Positions 1 through 10,766 of a stretch of DNA of 64,000 nt are shown here, piece after piece. Source of the stretch: Sorghum bicolor (lineage: Eukaryota; Streptophyta; Magnoliopsida; Poales; Poaceae); the NCBI RefSeq assembly GCF_000003195.3, contig NC_012879.2:34463505-34527504 (forward strand). Direction: 5' to 3'. A program made the translations under genes and the position numbers. Position 1 is the stretch's first letter; each line of letters starts with the position of its first letter. The notes under the pieces are model-generated. The model was not told the DNA's origin. It saw only the letters and a list, made by a program, of their open reading frames with translations, and did no database searches.

Positions 1-2097
1 ACTTCAGTGCACGAGGTCCGGAGTTTTCTCGGTCTAGCTGGATATTATCGTCGCTTTATTCCAGACTTCTCCAAAATAGCTAAGCCTATGACCAAGCTAC
101 TGCAAAAGGATGTGAAGTTTGTGTGGTCCTAGGAGTGTGAAGTCGCTTTCAGCACTTTACGCCATTTGCTGACCACCGCTCCTGTTCTGACACAGTCTGA
201 CATTGAAAAGCCATTTGATGTCTTTTGTGATGCATCTGGCACAGGCCTAGGTTGTGTGCTTATGCAAGAAGGCCGAGTTATTGCCTACGCCTCTCGGCAG
301 CTGAGGAAACATGAAGCCAACTACCCGACTCTTGATCTAGAGTTAGCGGTAGTTGTACATGCGTTGAAACTCTGGAGGCATTATCTGTTGGGTAATCTAT
401 GTCACATTTACACTGACCATAAGAGCCTCAAATATATATTCACTCAGCCCGAGCTAAACACGAGACAAAGAAGATGGTTGGAATTGATAAAGGAATATAA
501 CCTTGAAGTACACTATCATCCAGGCAAAGCCAATGTTGTAGCCGATGCTCTCAGTCGAAAACAACATGTTAGACCTCTCCTAGAGGAAGGCTTCAATTTA
601 TTGCATCCGGTGGTCCTGCACAACATTGTAGTCAGCTGCTTGTTAGAGAGTCAAATTATAGAGCTCCAAAAGTCTGATCCTGGTATTTTCCATATCAAAA
701 GAAAAATGCAAGAGCAAGACACAAAGCACTTCAGGGTAGATGAGAAGGGTGTACTGTGGTTCGACGATCGACTAGTTGTACCTAAAGACCGTGACCTACG
801 CAACAAAATTTAAGATGAAGCTCATTCTTCCAAGTTGTCCATTCATCCGAGTAGTAGCAAAATGTACCAAGACTTGAAACCTCGTTTCTGGTGGACCAAA
901 ATGAATAAGGAGATAGCAGCTTATGTTGCGTGGTGTGTTACTTGCTGCAGGGTCAAAGCAGTTCACCTCAAACCTACAGGTTTATTGCAACCCTTGTCGG
1001 TTCCGGGTTGGAAGTGGGAAGAAATCAGCATGGATTTCATTGTCGGCCTTCCCCCTACCCAAAAGGGACACGACTCCATATGGGTAATTGTTGACCGTTT
1101 GACCAAGTCAGCCCATTTTATCCCTGTGAAGTCGACACACCGAATATCCGACTACGCTGAGTTATACTTCTCTCAGATTGTTAAATTGCACGGAGTGCCT
1201 CGCACCATTATTTCTGATAGGGGTCCTCAGTTCACTGCTCGCTCTTGGGAGCATCTGCATTCGCTCCTTGGTACGAAATTGATTCGCAGTTCAACGTACC
1301 ACCCTCAAACCTCTGGCCAGACTGAGCGCGTGAATCAAATTTTAGAAGATATGTTGAGAGCATGTGTGATATCTTCCAAGGGTGCATGGGAGAAATGGCT
1401 ACCCTTGGCTGAATTATCTTACAGCAATAGTTATCAAGAAAGTATCCAAATGGCTCCTTTTGAAGCTTTCTATGGCCGCAAGTGTAGAACTCCTCTAAAC
1501 TGGGTCGAACCTGGTGAAAGGAGGTACTACGGAATTGACTTTGTCAAAGAAGCCGAAGAACAAGTTCTCATTATCCAGCAACACATGAAAGCTGCCCAAG
1601 CTAGACAGAAAAGCTATGCGGATAGGAGAAGAAAACCACTCGAGTTCGAAGTAGGTGACTTTGTGTACCTAAAAGTATCGCCCATGAAAGGAGTAAATCG
1701 CTTTGGTGTAAAAAGAAAGCTTGCCCCTAGGTATGTGGGTCCCTATCAAATCATCGAGAAAAGTGGCAAGGTAGCTTACAAGGTGCAACTACCTCTGGAA
1801 CTAGGAACCGTTTTCCCCGTATTCCATGTGTCTCAACTCAAGAAGTGTCTTCGTGTGCCCGAAGAGCGAGTTGAAACCAGAGGCCTAAAGTTGCAGTCTG
1901 ACCTTTCATATGAAGAAAAGCCTGTCCAAGTTCTTGATGTTAAGGAACGAGTTACTCGTGGGAGGGTAATCAAGCTTTTTAGAGTTTTGTGGAATCGTCA
2001 AAGTGAGAGAGATGCCACTTGGGAAAGGGAGGACTATCTACAAGTAACTTACCCCTCATTCTACGAAAAATGGTACGTCTTTCAAATCTCGGGATGA
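1..2097 (+). pseudogene. Element A pol 3' part: end of RT, RNase H, integrase, chromodomain-like tail
   Basis: The frame starts inside pol and aligns with B2 polyprotein residues from about 767 onward. It carries the RT connection segment ([13 protein letters not shown]), RNase H with FCDASG, an HHCC zinc finger with an intact CVTC pair, the integrase core ([24 protein letters not shown] giving the D, D, E residues) and a chromodomain-like tail. Two in-frame nonsense codons break it, TAG at 130-132 (a Glu codon in B) and TAA at 811-813 (a Leu codon in B), but there is no frameshift. It stops at TGA 2095-2097, where B has an Arg codon and reads on into the LTR. It is a recently decayed, non-functional copy. 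Confidence 0.9.
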
Positions 2098-2105
2098 AAT
2101 TTTTG

Positions 2106-2119
2106 TAAGGTGGGAGGGC
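2106..2119 (+). other. Polypurine tract of element A
   Basis: A purine-rich run (AAGGTGGGAGGG) directly precedes the LTR start TGTAAC at 2120, as expected for the plus-strand DNA primer. One T interrupts it, compared with AAGGGGGGAGGG in element B. Confidence 0.8.
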
Positions 2120-4868
2120 TGTAACACTCCTAGTGTTAGCTTGCATGTTAACCATGAGCATTGCATCAACATAAGCATCATCATGATCACTCATGAGCAT
2201 CATACCATGATCACATGCCATTTGCTACATGTACTTTGTGATTAAGTTGCTATATGACTTGCTATGGTTGATTGTAATAGGTGACTAAGGCATACAAGTG
2301 TACATTGTCTTCCAAAATACTTTAATTATGTTTAGAACCACATTTTGAACAAAGTTCATGTTGGAAGTTTTGGCCAAAAATGCCCCTAAGTCATGGTTAA
2401 CCCTAGATTGACCTATTTGACCCCCTAGACCTCTTTTCAAAGATGCTTTATGAAAATAATGTTAGAGACCTTGCATGTCTGTGACACCTAAAACAAAGTT
2501 GTAGTACATTTTATAAGCTACAAAAGTTATGTTGATGACTTTTCATGAAAATGCATGGAACCTATTCAAATTCTGCCCACAAGCCAAAAATTAGGGCTGA
2601 TTTCACACTTAGCCGAATTTGGCTAAGTATAGGAATCGGCAGTTTCAACATAGGGTGATTGGGAGCGTTGTAGTTTGAAATCCAGACCGATTTTGACTGA
2701 GCTCGTGTAATCAAACTTGTAGAACTCGTGTAGCTCTGTCCAAAGGATCAAGTTTGAGCCAAAACCACCGAGTGAGCTGAGAGTAAAACGTCGACGAACT
2801 TTGGGATTCAGTCACTGCAATCGAACGATTCAGAAACCATTTCAGTTCAGACAGAACTCACCCGCCGCCGCGTGTCCGACCACCTGTCGGCCGTACGCCG
2901 TCGACGGTCCCTCCTGTCAGCCCCGACGTCGTCCACAAGACGCCACACACCGAGTGGACGCCTCAGACGCGCCATTCGCCCCTCCACAGCGCCACATTTC
3001 GCTCTACCATTGCCACAGCGAGCTCCGCCGCGCTTCGGCGAGCTTCTCCGGCCGTTTCTCCGCGCCTCCGGCCGAGCCAGCTCGCCCAGAGGTCCGCCTC
3101 AACGTCCTCTACCTCAACATCCACTCCATTCCCTTAGCCGAGCACCACTGAGGTCGCATTGCCAACTCCTTCGCGTGCTCCACCTCGCCGGAGTTCACAG
3201 AGATCACCGGCAACGTGGCCAGACCTCCTTGGTTCACCTCTGGCCATGATTCTTCTTCCTATAGCTTCGCCTTGAGTCGCTCTTGCTCGTCCGCAAGCTC
3301 AACCGCGTCGCCATTGCCTAGATCCGCCGGCGTAACGCCGCGCAGCGCCGCCGAGCCGCCATTCCCGCCGGCGAGCACCCTAGGTCCCAGTAGAGCGCGG
3401 GTAAAGTAGGTCAACAGAGTCGCCTTGATGAGAGGAACACGTAGATGCCCTTGGATCCAACCGAGACCTCGCCGTCGTCGAGTTTCGCCGGCGACGAGCG
3501 TCTCCCCTGTCTCTGTCTCTCTGTCGCGTGGGTCCCGGGTGTCAGTCTCTCCCTCTCACATGCCTGGTTCACTGTTTTGCAAAGCCTGTGTTGTTTTTGA
3601 AAAATTCATATCTTGAGTTTTACAGATCCAAATGACATGGTTCTAATTTTGCTAAGTTTTGGTAGTAATTATATCTTGAGATCTGTTGATCTGTTGGCCA
3701 TGCAAATTTAGGGTGTTGTTACTTATGATATGAATAGGCTCTGATAAATTTATCATGATTTTTGGATGCCTGATTATGAAGTTATAAATATTTCTTGCTT
3801 AAATAGGAGTTTCTTGTGGTATTCTTAATAAATAAGTTATAACTCCTTTTGTGGTGAAACTTGCTGAGTGTTGTACTCATGTGTAAATAAAGCTAGGAAA
3901 AATCTGAAATCTGTTGTTTGACACTTTTTGATAGGGTTTCACATTTATGCCTTGCATGCCTTTGCTAGCTTGCTATTTTTGTATCTCACAATCTGTATGT
4001 GCAAGTGCCCTGAAAATTTTACAGTAACCTTGTGTTGGTATAAATAGCTTGCTGTAATTTTCTTAGAATTTTTGGAGCACTTGGAATGCATGTTCACTAA
4101 TTCACCTTAATAACTGAATAAATGAAAAAGGTGATGATAGAAATAAGTTTAGACCTTGCCATGATGTTTTCTAGTGTTTCTTAGACAAGTTCTATCTACT
4201 GGTGCATTTGGATTGACCCTTTGATACATTATTGTTATGTGCAAAATATTATTTTTGCTATTTATGCCTTTCCTAGAGCAATTCTGTGTAGCTAATAGCA
4301 ATTGCTTAAGAACTAATTGAAGATGATGTTTTCTGGTAAGCTTGTCTACAACAAACTTGTAGCTAACTTGCTTATCTACTTCGTGTCCATGTTCCATGAC
4401 ATTTGGTTGAGTAGTTTAAAAGTTATGCATGTTACAAGTAGCTGCTGCAAAGTGCTTGCTCTCTGGATTTTCCAGGACAGCCAGCCAACTTTGTAGGTTT
4501 TCACATATTTCGGTTGGGAATCATTCTGGGATGTCTAAAAGTGAATTGTAGGAAATTTACTAAGCTTTCCAGAAAGTATCTACTTGCTTAGTTGGGTCAA
4601 CTGACGCTTAAGTTATAGCTGAAACTTGTGACCAGTTGGTCTGTCTACAAAACCAGCGACTGAATAGGAGTGCTTAAGGTTGTTTAACTTGTCTAGCTAG
4701 CCTCTCTACCAGAGAATAAGTATGCACTTACTTGTTATCCTATGATTCACTTAGCTTTAGGAGTGTATGCTCATGTTATACCTTGTTTTATGTTCCTTTG
4801 ACTCTTCATCATGACATCATGCATCATATGTGTATTGTCCCTATTTATTCCTTGTCATGCATACATAG

Positions 4869-5003
4869 TTGTGCCCAAGGGTGTGACCGTGTTGGAGTTC
4901 GAGCTGCCGGAGCCGGAAGAACAGCAAGTGGATCCACCTCAAGGAGCTGAGGAGGAGGACTTGGCGGAGTGTCCCGACCATCGCCCGTCCACCTACGTCG
5001 AAG
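4869..5003 (+). CDS. Exon-like acidic block of a putative LTR-encoded spliced ORF (element A copy)
   Basis: This 135-nt open block is preceded by an AG acceptor (CATGCATACATAG) and followed by GAAG|GCAAGC, a GC-type donor match. Reading with two leading bases gives an acidic peptide with VLEFELPEPE and ECPDHRPSTYVE. Against the element B copies I count about 13 synonymous and 4 non-synonymous codon differences, and the single indel is one codon. The block lengths are 135, 138 and 141 nt in A, B and D. It is intron-phase 1 at both ends, and joins in frame to 6119-6180. Function is unknown, and the upstream exon and start codon are not identified. Coding conservation is seen directly; splicing is inferred. 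Confidence 0.6.
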
Positions 5004-6118
5004 GCAAGCCCCGGAGCATTATAAGCCTCCTACTATTTTGTTATCATAACTAGCTATCAATGGATTATGTTTATGTACTGTTGCATTAAGTGTTAGGCGT
5101 TTATATGACACCCTTGCTGCATAATGACTACCTTGTCCACCTCATACCCCACCTAAGTAGGTCCAGGATCGAAATAATGCTTAGCCATGCTTAGCTCGGT
5201 AGAAGCCGGGTGATTTCCTGTCACCTGCGAGAGTTAGGTGGATGATGGTCACGGTTGGCTATATTTGCTATCATGGAAATAACCATGTGCTAATAATGAA
5301 CTTGAGACCGGGCGGGAAGACGATAGTGCAGCAACAAGGCATGGAGGTCTTGGGTGTGAATCTATCCCCGTCCGTGTCGATTAAGGACTGATTGATGTAA
5401 CGTCCTCGTGTCATGTTGAACGCTTGCCTAACACTTAGCTGGCCGGCTAAGTCATTCCGACCGCGAAGCCTACGAGTGCATCTCCGGCCGGATATCCCGA
5501 TCAGGTTAAAGTGCGCACCCCGGTTGGTAGTAAGGATGTGCGGGGAGTCAATGGCGTAAGACCGAGGTGTCAGGCTAGAGTCCTGACCCTGGCAGATTGG
5601 CGGTCCCTAGGGGTGCGGCGCCGTAAGGACCCGCGAATTGGTCTGGAGTTGTGCTAAAGGTGATCCGAGCTGCCCTCATGAAGTATGCTTGGGTGAGTGC
5701 TAGGAATACCCCTCCAGCTGAATAGGAATCGATTCAAATCGCCGTCTCTCCCAGATAGTGAGAACTTGGCACGGGCCGTCGCACGTAGAACTCACTAAAT
5801 AAACTTAATGGTTATGATGAGAATGTGGATAGCTAAGTGATAATCCGGATATGGTTATTATTGTGATGCTTAAATACTCAAGTGTATGCTTAGAACAGGT
5901 GCTAATCTAGTGGATAGTTGTTAAGTAATAATCTTGCTGCTGAAATTTTATAAATGGGTTACTTACAACAACAGCTTTTTATGCAAAAAGGTGAGTCAAA
6001 CCAGTCCACCAAAATCAGTCTTGCATACTCCTTGGTGTCCCTTTATTTTTTGGTTTATGACGGGTAAGTCTAGCCGAGTACCTTCTCGTACTCAGGGTTT
6101 TATTTACCCCTGTTGCAG

Positions 6119-6180
6119 ATGATGTCGTTTATCACGGCTACTGTGCTAACTGCCATCATCCGGCTGTAGACAATGAATAG
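6119..6180 (+). CDS. Terminal exon-like block of the putative LTR-encoded ORF (element A copy)
   Basis: The block follows a strong 3' splice site (TTTACCCCTGTTGCAG). Joined in phase to the block ending at 5003, it reads 20 further codons to TAG at 6178-6180. The peptide holds YHGYCANCHH, a possible Cys/His metal-binding motif, and an acidic tail. All five family copies keep exactly 62 nt and the same stop. A versus B shows 8 synonymous and 2 non-synonymous codon differences. Element B inserted about 10 bp after the stop. Confidence 0.6.
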
Positions 6181-6189
6181 ATCATGGGC

Positions 6190-6194
6190 GTGAT
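6190..6194. repeat. Target site duplication of element B, left copy (GTGAT)
   Basis: GTGAT lies immediately before the TGTAAC end of element B and is repeated at 33100-33104 directly after its other end. Element A's LTR reads through seamlessly if B and one GTGAT are removed. Confidence 0.95.
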
Positions 6195-6554
6195 TGTAAC
6201 AGAACCGTCCAATTTATAAGAATTCAAGTGAATTAGCGACCATTGAGGCAGTCAAGCCAATGGACTTGAACCCATACAAACCCGGTAGTCCGACGAAATC
6301 TCAAAAGACCTCGATTCAACCAACATACAACCAAGATCGTACATGATCAAGCATCACCATCACAGATTACAACATCCATCACAGAACATAGTTTTACATC
6401 ACATCAGAGTTTAAAAGAGGTTATTACAACCATCGCAGTAGCGGAAACAAAAGTAGTTTTGAAACAACACCAACAGTTATATTACATGCCAGCTCTATGG
6501 TCAAGTCCCAACAAAAGCATAACTGAAGATAAAGAAGGTGATCACACCCATGAT

Positions 6555-6616
6555 CTACTCATCATCCGCAGCTGGGTGATGACAGTTAGCGCAATAGCCG
6601 TGATAGACGACATCAT
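6555..6616 (-). CDS. Terminal exon-like block of the LTR ORF (left LTR of B)
   Basis: A 62-nt block after a TTGCAG acceptor, ending in TAG at 6557-6555. It is the same length and frame as in elements A and D and contains the YC.NCHH motif. It pairs with the block at 7797-7934. Confidence 0.55.
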
Positions 6617-6734
6617 CTGCAATAGGGGTCAATCAAACCCTGAGTACGAGAATGTACTCAGATAGACTTACCCGTCATAAACACAAAATAAGTGACACCA
6701 CGAGTATGCAAAGATGACACTGTGGACTGGTTTG

Positions 6735-6834
6735 NNNNNNNNNNNNNNNNNNNNNNNNNNNNNNNNNNNNNNNNNNNNNNNNNNNNNNNNNNNNNNNNNN
6801 NNNNNNNNNNNNNNNNNNNNNNNNNNNNNNNNNN
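6735..6834. other. Assembly gap (100 N)
   Basis: Exactly 100 Ns. In the paralogous LTRs the same interval is only about 32 bases, so the gap length is a placeholder. The ~110 bases before it (6625-6734) differ unusually often from the sister LTRs and may be low-quality consensus. Confidence 0.98.
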
Positions 6835-7796
6835 ATAATTCATGTATTATATTTCAGCAGCAAGTTCATCACTTAGCAACTATCCACTAGATTAGCACCT
6901 ACTCTAAGCATACACTTGAGTCTTTAAGCATTACAATAATAACCGTATCCGGATTATCACATAGCCATCATCATTCTCATCATAACCATTAAGTTTATTT
7001 AGTGAATTCTACGTTGCCGCTGCCCAAGTCAAGTTCTCACTATCCGGGAGAGACGGCGATTCGAATCGATTCCTATCCAGCTGGAGGGGTATTCCTAACA
7101 CTCACCCAAGCATACTTCATGACGGCAGCTCGGATCACCTTTAGCACAACTCCGGACCAATTCGCGGGTCCGTACGGCGCCGCACCCCTAGGGACCGCCA
7201 ATCTGCCAGGGTCAGGACTCTAACCTGACACCTCGGTCTTACGCCATTGACTCCCCGCACATCCTTGCTACCAACCAGGGTGCGCACTTGAACTGAACGG
7301 GGTATCCGGCTGGAGATACACTCGTAGGCTTCGCGGTCGGAACGGCTTATCCGGCCAACTAAGTGATAGGCATGCGTTCAACATGACACGGGGACATACA
7401 GCGATTCGGTCCTTAAACGACACAGACGGGGATAGATTCACACCCAAGACCTCCATGCCTTGTTGCTGCACTATCGTCATCCCGCCCGGTCTCAAGTTCA
7501 TTATTAGCACATGGTTATTTCCACGATAGCAAATATAGCCAACCGTGATCATCATCCACCTATCTCTCGCAGGTGACAGGAAATCACCCGGCTTCTACCG
7601 AGCTAAGCATAGCTAAGCAATACTTCGATCCTGGACCTACTTTGGTGAGGTATGCGGTGGACAAGGTAGTCATTATGCAGCAAGGGTGTCATATCAACGC
7701 CTACCACTTAATGCATCAATATATATAACCATAGTCAATTGATAGCTGAACACAATTAACAAAATAGTAGGAGGCTTATAATGCTCCGGGGCTTGC

Positions 7797-7934
7797 CTTC
7801 AACGTAGGTAGAGGGACGGTGGTCAGGGCACTCCAGCAAATCCTCCTCCTCCTCAGCTCCTTGAGGTAGTTCCACTTGCTGTCCTTCCGGCTCCGGCAGC
7901 TCGAACTCCAGCACCGTTACTCCCTTGGGTACAC
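7797..7934 (-). CDS. Acidic exon-like block of the LTR ORF (left LTR of B)
   Basis: A 138-nt block between a CATACATAG acceptor (7935 side) and the GAAG|GCAAGC donor motif (7797/7796). It differs from the element A copy by one extra Glu codon and mostly synonymous changes. Confidence 0.55.
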
Positions 7935-10766
7935 CTATGTATGCATGACAAGGAAATGAATATAGAGAATGCACATATGATGTATGATGTCATGATGAGG
8001 AGCCAAAGGAATATAAAACAAGGTATAGCATGAGCATAACTTCTAAGATTAAGTGAATCATGGATTAACAAGTAAGTGCATACTTCTTTTCTGGTAGAGA
8101 GACTAAATAGACAAGTTAAACAAGTCCTAGCTACTCTTACCCAGTCACTGGTTTAATAGGCAAACCAACCAGTCACAAGTTCCAGCTATAACTCGAGTAT
8201 CACTTAACCAAATTAAGCAAGTAAGTACTTTCTGGAAAGCTTAACAAATTGTCTACAATTTACTTTTAGACATCCCAGCATGATTCCCAACCGAAATATG
8301 CTAAGACATACAAAGTTGGCTGGCTGCTCTGGAAATTCCAGAGAGCAAGCACTTTGTAGCAGCTACTTGAAATATGCATAACTTTCAAACTACTCAACCA
8401 AATGTCATGAAATTTGGACACGAAGTAGATCAGTAAGTTAGCTACAAGTTTGTTGTAGACAAGTTTCCCAGAAAACACAATCTTCACATAGCTCTTAATC
8501 AATTTCCATCAGCTGTACAGAAATGCTCTAGGAAAGGCAAAAATAGCTAAAATAATATTTTGCACATATTGAGAATATATCACAGGGATAAACCAATTGC
8601 ACCAATAGATAGAACATATCTAAGAAACACCAGAAAACATCATGGCAAGGTCTAAAACTATTTCTATCATCACCTTTTCCATTTATTTAATTATTAAGGT
8701 GATTTAATGAACATATACTCCAATTGTTCCAAAACTCCTAAGAAAATTACAGCAAGCTACTTTTGCTAACATAAGATCACTGTAAAATTTTCAGAACATT
8801 TGCACATACACATTGTCAGGTATAAAAATAACAAGCTAGTAAAGGCATGCAAGGCATAAATGTGAAACCCTATCAAAAAGTGTCAAACAACAGATTTCGA
8901 ATTTTTCCTAGCTTTGTCCACACATAAGTACAACACTCAGCAAGTTTCACCATAAAAGGAGTTATACTTTAATTATCAAAAATACCACAAGATTCTCCTA
9001 TTTAAGCAAGGATTAATTTTAACTTCCCAACCAGGCTTCCAAAAATCATGACAAATTTATCAGAGCCCAATTATAACATAAGTAACAGCTCCCAAAATTT
9101 GCATGGTCCGCAGATCAATAGATCTCCAGATAAAATTACCCACTAAAAATCCATGATTAATTTATATCTATTTATTTCTGCAAAAACATGGCATGTTTCA
9201 TATTTTTATTAAAAACTAGAATTCTGCTGGAACCTAGTAAAATTGGAATCACCACATTTGGATCTCTAAAACTCCAGATATGAATTTTACAAAAACAGCT
9301 TTGGCTCTGCACAACAGTGAACCAGAGGGGGTGACACAGAGAGACTGACATCCGGGACCCACGCATCAGTGAAACGGGGACAGGGGAGATAATCGTCGCC
9401 GGCGAAGCTCGACGACGACGAGGTCTCGGCCGGATCTAAGGGCACCTACGTGTTCCTCTCGTCAAGGCGACTCTGTTGACCTACTTTACGCGCGCTCTAC
9501 TGGACTCTAGGGTGCTCGCCGTCGGGAATGGCGGAGCGGCGGCGCTGCGCGGCGATACGCCGACGGATCCAGGCAATGGCGACGCGGTAGAGTGTCATGC
9601 CAAGCATCAGTGATCCGAGGGGAAGCGATAGGAACAAGAATGGAGGGAAATGGTGGAGCAGAGAGGCCTGGCCACGTTGCCGGTGAGCTCGAGCGGAACT
9701 CCGGCGAGGAAGAACTGCTCGGAGCTCGGCAATGCCGCCTTACCCGTGCTCGACAGTGGCCAAGGAGGTGACGCCGAGGTAGAGGAGGCTCTGGCGAAGC
9801 TTTTGGCGGGCTGGCTTGGCCGGAGACGGCGAGAAGAGCTCAGGCGATGCGGCCGTTCCACGGCGGAGCTCGCCGAGGCGAAATGGAGAAGGTAGAGAGC
9901 GCTGGAGAGGCGAAATGAGGACGGCCGGGGCTCGGGGTGGCGTCGTGGCGTCCAAGTGAAGGCGCCGGGGCTGACAGGCGGGGTCGCCGTCGACGTATGG
10001 CCGCCACGGGTCATCCACGCGTCGGCCGGCCGGCGACTGACGAAACTGAATCGCACGATTTAGTCGTCGTCGACCGTGTCTGAAACCCAAAGTTCACCGG
10101 TGTTTTACTCTCAGCTCACTCGATGGTTTTGGCTCAAACTTGTTCCTTTGGATAGAGCTACACGAGTTCTACAACTTTGATTACAAGACTAAAGTCTAAC
10201 TCGGTCTGGATTTCAAACTACAAAGCTCCCAACAACCCTTGGTCGAAACTGCATGATCCAACACTTAGCCAAATTCGGCTAAGTATGAAATCAGCCGTGA
10301 TTTTTGGCTTGTGAGAAATTTTTGGATGTGTTATAAGCTTTTTCATAAAAAGTTATCAACATAACTTTTGTAGCTTATGAAATTCTCTACAACGTTGCTT
10401 TAGGTGCCAAAGACATGCAAGGTTTCTAACAATACTTTCATAAAACATCTTTGAAAAGAGGTCTAGGAGTCAAAACAAGCCATTCTAGGTTCAACCCTAA
10501 CCTTGGGGCATTTTTGGCCAAAACCTTCAACATGGACTTTGCTCCAAATGATATTCTAGACATGATTGAAGTATTTTGGAAGACAATGTACATTTATTTG
10601 CATTGGTTACCCCTTATAGTTACTCAATTCAAGTCACACAAGCAATTCAATCATACATGGTATACATAAGAGGACATGTGATCATGATAGATGCTTATGA
10701 ATGAGCATGATGATGCTTATGTTGATGCAATGCTCATGGTTAACATGCAAGCTAACACTAGGAGTG

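Larger units (their letters stand above)
2120..6194 (+). repeat. 3' LTR of element A, first part
   Basis: The LTR begins TGTAACACTCC. It is homologous over its whole length to the inverted LTRs at 6195-10771, 17427-21938 and 28595-33099. Its layout is an AT-rich first kilobase, a GC-rich segment at about 2800-3530, a T-rich intron-like stretch, an acidic exon-like block (4869-5003), a second GC-rich part and a short final exon-like block (6119-6180). It breaks at 6194 where element B inserted, and the remaining ~330 bp are at 33105-33433. Confidence 0.9.

Noticed and set aside
2801..3151. A 116-codon GC-rich open frame at the same place in all family LTRs (also 10090-9740, 21257-20907, 32418-32068)
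   Set aside because: It opens with TTG, several frames are open because of GC richness, A and B differ at all codon positions, and the stop is reached by different codons. It may be part of a leader exon, but coding is not supported.
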